Positions 3,556-5,546 of a stretch of DNA of 5,546 nucleotides are shown here, in pieces (within the stretch, counting starts at the first letter, position 1; each line of letters opens with the position of its first letter). Made by a program: the position numbers and the translations under genes. The notes below the pieces were generated by a model. That model had not been told where the DNA came from, did no database searches, and saw only the letters and a program-made list of their open reading frames with translations. Source of the stretch: DATKCJ01 sp035513275 (GTDB lineage Bacteria > Verrucomicrobiota > Verrucomicrobiia > Opitutales > Opitutaceae); the NCBI GenBank assembly GCA_035513275.1, contig DATKCJ010000408.1, positions 1 through 5,546 on the forward strand. Reading direction: 5' to 3'.

Positions 3556-5546
3556 TCAGGCAATTTCTGTTGCGGGCTCGGCGATCACCGCCGGTGCGGC
3601 CTTGCGCAGGCCGAGTTTCTCGAGGACGACGTAGAACACCGGCGTCAGGAATAGGCCGAAGATCGTGACGCCGATCATTCCGGAGAAGACGGCTATGCCC
3701 ATGGCCTGGCGCATCTCGGCGCCGGCGCCCGTGCTGATCACGAGCGGGAAGACGCCCGCGATGAACGCGATCGATGTCATGAGGATCGGCCGCAGCCGCA
3801 GCTTCGCCGCTTCGAGCGCAGCCTCGACAATCCCCTCGCCTTCCTCCCGGCGCTTGACCGCGAACTCGACGATCAGGATCGCGTTCTTGGCCGCGAGGCC
3901 GATGAGCACGATGAGACCGATCTGTGTGAAGACGTTGTTCTCACCCTGCGTGAGCCAGAGTCCGACGAGCGCGGAGAGCAGCGCCATCGGCACGATGAGG
4001 ATCACCGCGAACGGGAGCCGGAAGCTCTCGTATTGCGCGGCGAGCACGAGGAACACCAGGAAGACGCTCAGCGGGAAAATGTAGATCGCAGTGTTGCCCG
4101 CGATGATCTTCTGGAACGTGAGCTCCGTCCAATCGAGCGCCATGCCCTTCGGCAAATGCTCGGCGGCGAGTTTCTCCATGAGCGCCTCGGCCTGGCCCGA
4201 GCTGAAGCCGGGCGCAGGTGCGCCGTTGATCTCGGCGGCCGGGTAGCCGTTGTAGCGCATCACGCGATCGGGACCGTAGGTCTCGCTGACCTTCACGAGT
4301 GCGCCGAGCGGCACGAGCTCGCCTGCGGCGTTGCGCGTCTTCAGCCGGAGGATGTCCTCAGCCCGGTCGCGGAACTCGGCGTCGGCCTGCGCGACGACCT
4401 GATAGGTGCGGCCGAAGCGGTTGAAATCGTTAACGTAGAGAGAGCCGAGGTTGATCTGCATCGTCTCGAACACATTCGCGAGCGGCACGCCCTGCGCCTT
4501 CGCCTTCGCGCGGTCGACGTCGGCCACGAGCTGCGGCGTGTTGATCGTGAAGCTCGAGAAGAGCCCAGTGAGCCCCGGCGTCTGATACGCCTGGCCGATG
4601 AGTGCCTGCGTGGCGCCGTAGAGCGCGTCGAGTCCGGCGTCGCTGCGATCCTCAACGTAGAGCTTGAAGCCGCCGATCTGGCCGAGGCCCTGAACGGCGG
4701 GCGGCGGGAAGATCGCAATGAATGCGTCCTGAATGTCGCCGAATTGCTGCTGCAACTGACCCGCGATCGCGAGGCCCGACAGCTCCTTGGACTTGCGCTC
4801 CTCGAACGGCTTGAGCGCGACGAAGACGATGCCGCTGTTCGGCGAGTTTGTGAATCCGTTGATCGAGAGACCGGGAAACGCGATCGCGTTCGCGACGCCC
4901 GGATGATTCAGCGCGATCTCGCTCATCTTGCGGATGACGGCGTCCGTGCGGTCGAGCGAGGCGGCGGACGGCAACTGCGTGAAGGCGACGAGGTATTGCT
5001 TGTCCTGTGTCGGCACGAAGCCGGTCGGCGTGCGCTCGAAGAGCCATGCCGATGCGCCGAGCAGTCCAGCGTAGACGACGAGCGCGACCACGGCCACGCG
5101 GATGAGTCGCGCTACACCGTTGGAATATTTTTCCGTCGCCCACGCAAAGAACCGGTTGAACGGCCGGAAAAGCCAGCCGAATGCGAAGTCCATCGCGCGC
5201 GTGAGCTTGTCCTTCGGCGCGTCGTGGCCCTTGAGCAGCAGCGCGCTGAGCGCGGGCGAGAGCGTGAGCGAGTTGAAGGTCGAGATGATCGTCGAGATCG
5301 CGATCGTGAGCGCGAACTGCTTGTAGAACTGGCCGGTCAGCCCGCTGATAAACGCCGTCGGAATGAACACCGCCGAGAGCACAAGCGAGGTTGCGATGAT
5401 CGGGCCCGTCACCTCGCGCATCGCGCGCTTCGTCGCGTCGACGGGCGTGAGGCCGAGCGCGATGTTACGTTCGACGTTCTCGACGACGACGATCGCATCG
5501 TCGACGACGATGCCGATCGCGAGCACGAGGCCGAAGAGCGAGAGCG
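3556..5546 (-). CDS. RND efflux pump permease, HAE1 family (MexF/OqxB-like), C-terminal two thirds
   Basis: The frame runs to the window edge (LSLFGLVLAIG before the conserved DD), so the N-terminal ~390 residues are missing and the GTG at 5526 is internal. This inner-membrane proton antiporter would pump drugs, solvents or other amphiphiles through the channel encoded next. Numbered from that GTG, Asp9-Asp10 (VVDDAIVVVENVER, TM4), Lys547 (GLAAKNAILIVEFA, TM10) and Arg577 (RLRPILMTS, TM11) correspond to AcrB D407/D408, K940 and R971, so the proton relay is intact. TM5-6 lie around 42-95, TM7 around 142-163, the second periplasmic porter/docking loop at about 164-475, and TM8-12 at about 478-636. 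FPPPAVQGLGQIGGFKLYVEDR (273-294) and FTNSPNSG (225-232) resemble the MexF/OqxB branch. The tail after GLRK is short and variable. The adaptor gene is expected just upstream, outside the window. Confidence 0.95.
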   Translation of the reverse strand, partial: LSLFGLVLAIGIVVDDAIVVVENVERNIALGLTPVDATKRAMREVTGPIIATSLVLSAVFIPTAFISGLTGQFYKQFALTIAISTIISTFNSLTLSPALSALLLKGHDAPKDKLTRAMDFAFGWLFRPFNRFFAWATEKYSNGVARLIRVAVVALVVYAGLLGASAWLFERTPTGFVPTQDKQYLVAFTQLPSAASLDRTDAVIRKMSEIALNHPGVANAIAFPGLSINGFTNSPNSGIVFVALKPFEERKSKELSGLAIAGQLQQQFGDIQDAFIAIFPPPAVQGLGQIGGFKLYVEDRSDAGLDALYGATQALIGQAYQTPGLTGLFSSFTINTPQLVADVDRAKAKAQGVPLANVFETMQINLGSLYVNDFNRFGRTYQVVAQADAEFRDRAEDILRLKTRNAAGELVPLGALVKVSETYGPDRVMRYNGYPAAEINGAPAPGFSSGQAEALMEKLAAEHLPKGMALDWTELTFQKIIAGNTAIYIFPLSVFLVFLVLAAQYESFRLPFAVILIVPMALLSALVGLWLTQGENNVFTQIGLIVLIGLAAKNAILIVEFAVKRREEGEGIVEAALEAAKLRLRPILMTSIAFIAGVFPLVISTGAGAEMRQAMGIAVFSGMIGVTIFGLFLTPVFYVVLEKLGLRKAAPAVIAEPATEIA

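Noticed and set aside
5487..5503. Inverted repeat CGACGAT-CGC-ATCGTCG inside the pump gene.
   Set aside because: It is explained by the Asp and Val codons of the conserved VVDDAIVVV motif; no extra structure is needed.
5524..5526. GTG as the start codon of the pump.
   Set aside because: The codons before it read LSLFGLV and continue a conserved TM4 found mid-protein in RND pumps, so the gene extends beyond the window.

Overview
The window most likely comes from a GC-rich, Gram-negative member of the Verrucomicrobiota, probably the Opitutales/Opitutaceae. Three things suggest this: a polysaccharidase tail with two tandem modules of the 'LVNVS-R-VG-GDN-LIAGF-V-G-SKTLLIRAVGPTL' type, which I associate with secreted proteins of that group; outer-membrane proteins (a TolC-like efflux channel and a lipid A deacylase) that require a double membrane; and GTAG-headed palindromes of REP type in the gaps. 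The taxonomic call is an inference from recalled protein style, not from a marker gene.

Layout. Bases 1-1261 (+) hold the C-terminal part of a secreted glycoside hydrolase (GH44-like) whose N-terminus and catalytic residues lie upstream of the window. Bases 1262-1404 are a convergent gap with a large nested inverted repeat. The rest is on the minus strand and reads right to left: the C-terminal two thirds of an RND (HAE1, MexF/OqxB-like) efflux pump (5546-3556, N-terminus outside the window), an 80-base gap filled by an inverted pair of GTAG-headed palindromes, a complete NodT/OprM-type outer-membrane channel (3475-2063), a 79-base gap with a third GTAG-headed palindrome, and a complete PagL-like lipid A 3-O-deacylase (1983-1405). 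No gene-free stretch exceeds 150 bases.

How the genes work together. Pump and channel are two of the three parts of a tripartite efflux machine. The periplasmic adaptor is expected just upstream of the pump, beyond base 5546. The PagL-like enzyme would remodel lipid A in the outer leaflet of the same outer membrane. Its position suggests an envelope-defence operon, although the palindrome in front of it may uncouple its expression. The GH44-like gene points the other way and is probably an independent polysaccharide-degradation gene.

The core genes are recognisable families. The unusual signals are the REP/REPIN-like palindromes in both minus-strand gaps, a palindrome-rich AT patch inside the channel gene, and a channel signal peptide built from a hexanucleotide repeat plus a perfect palindrome, with no lipobox cysteine.
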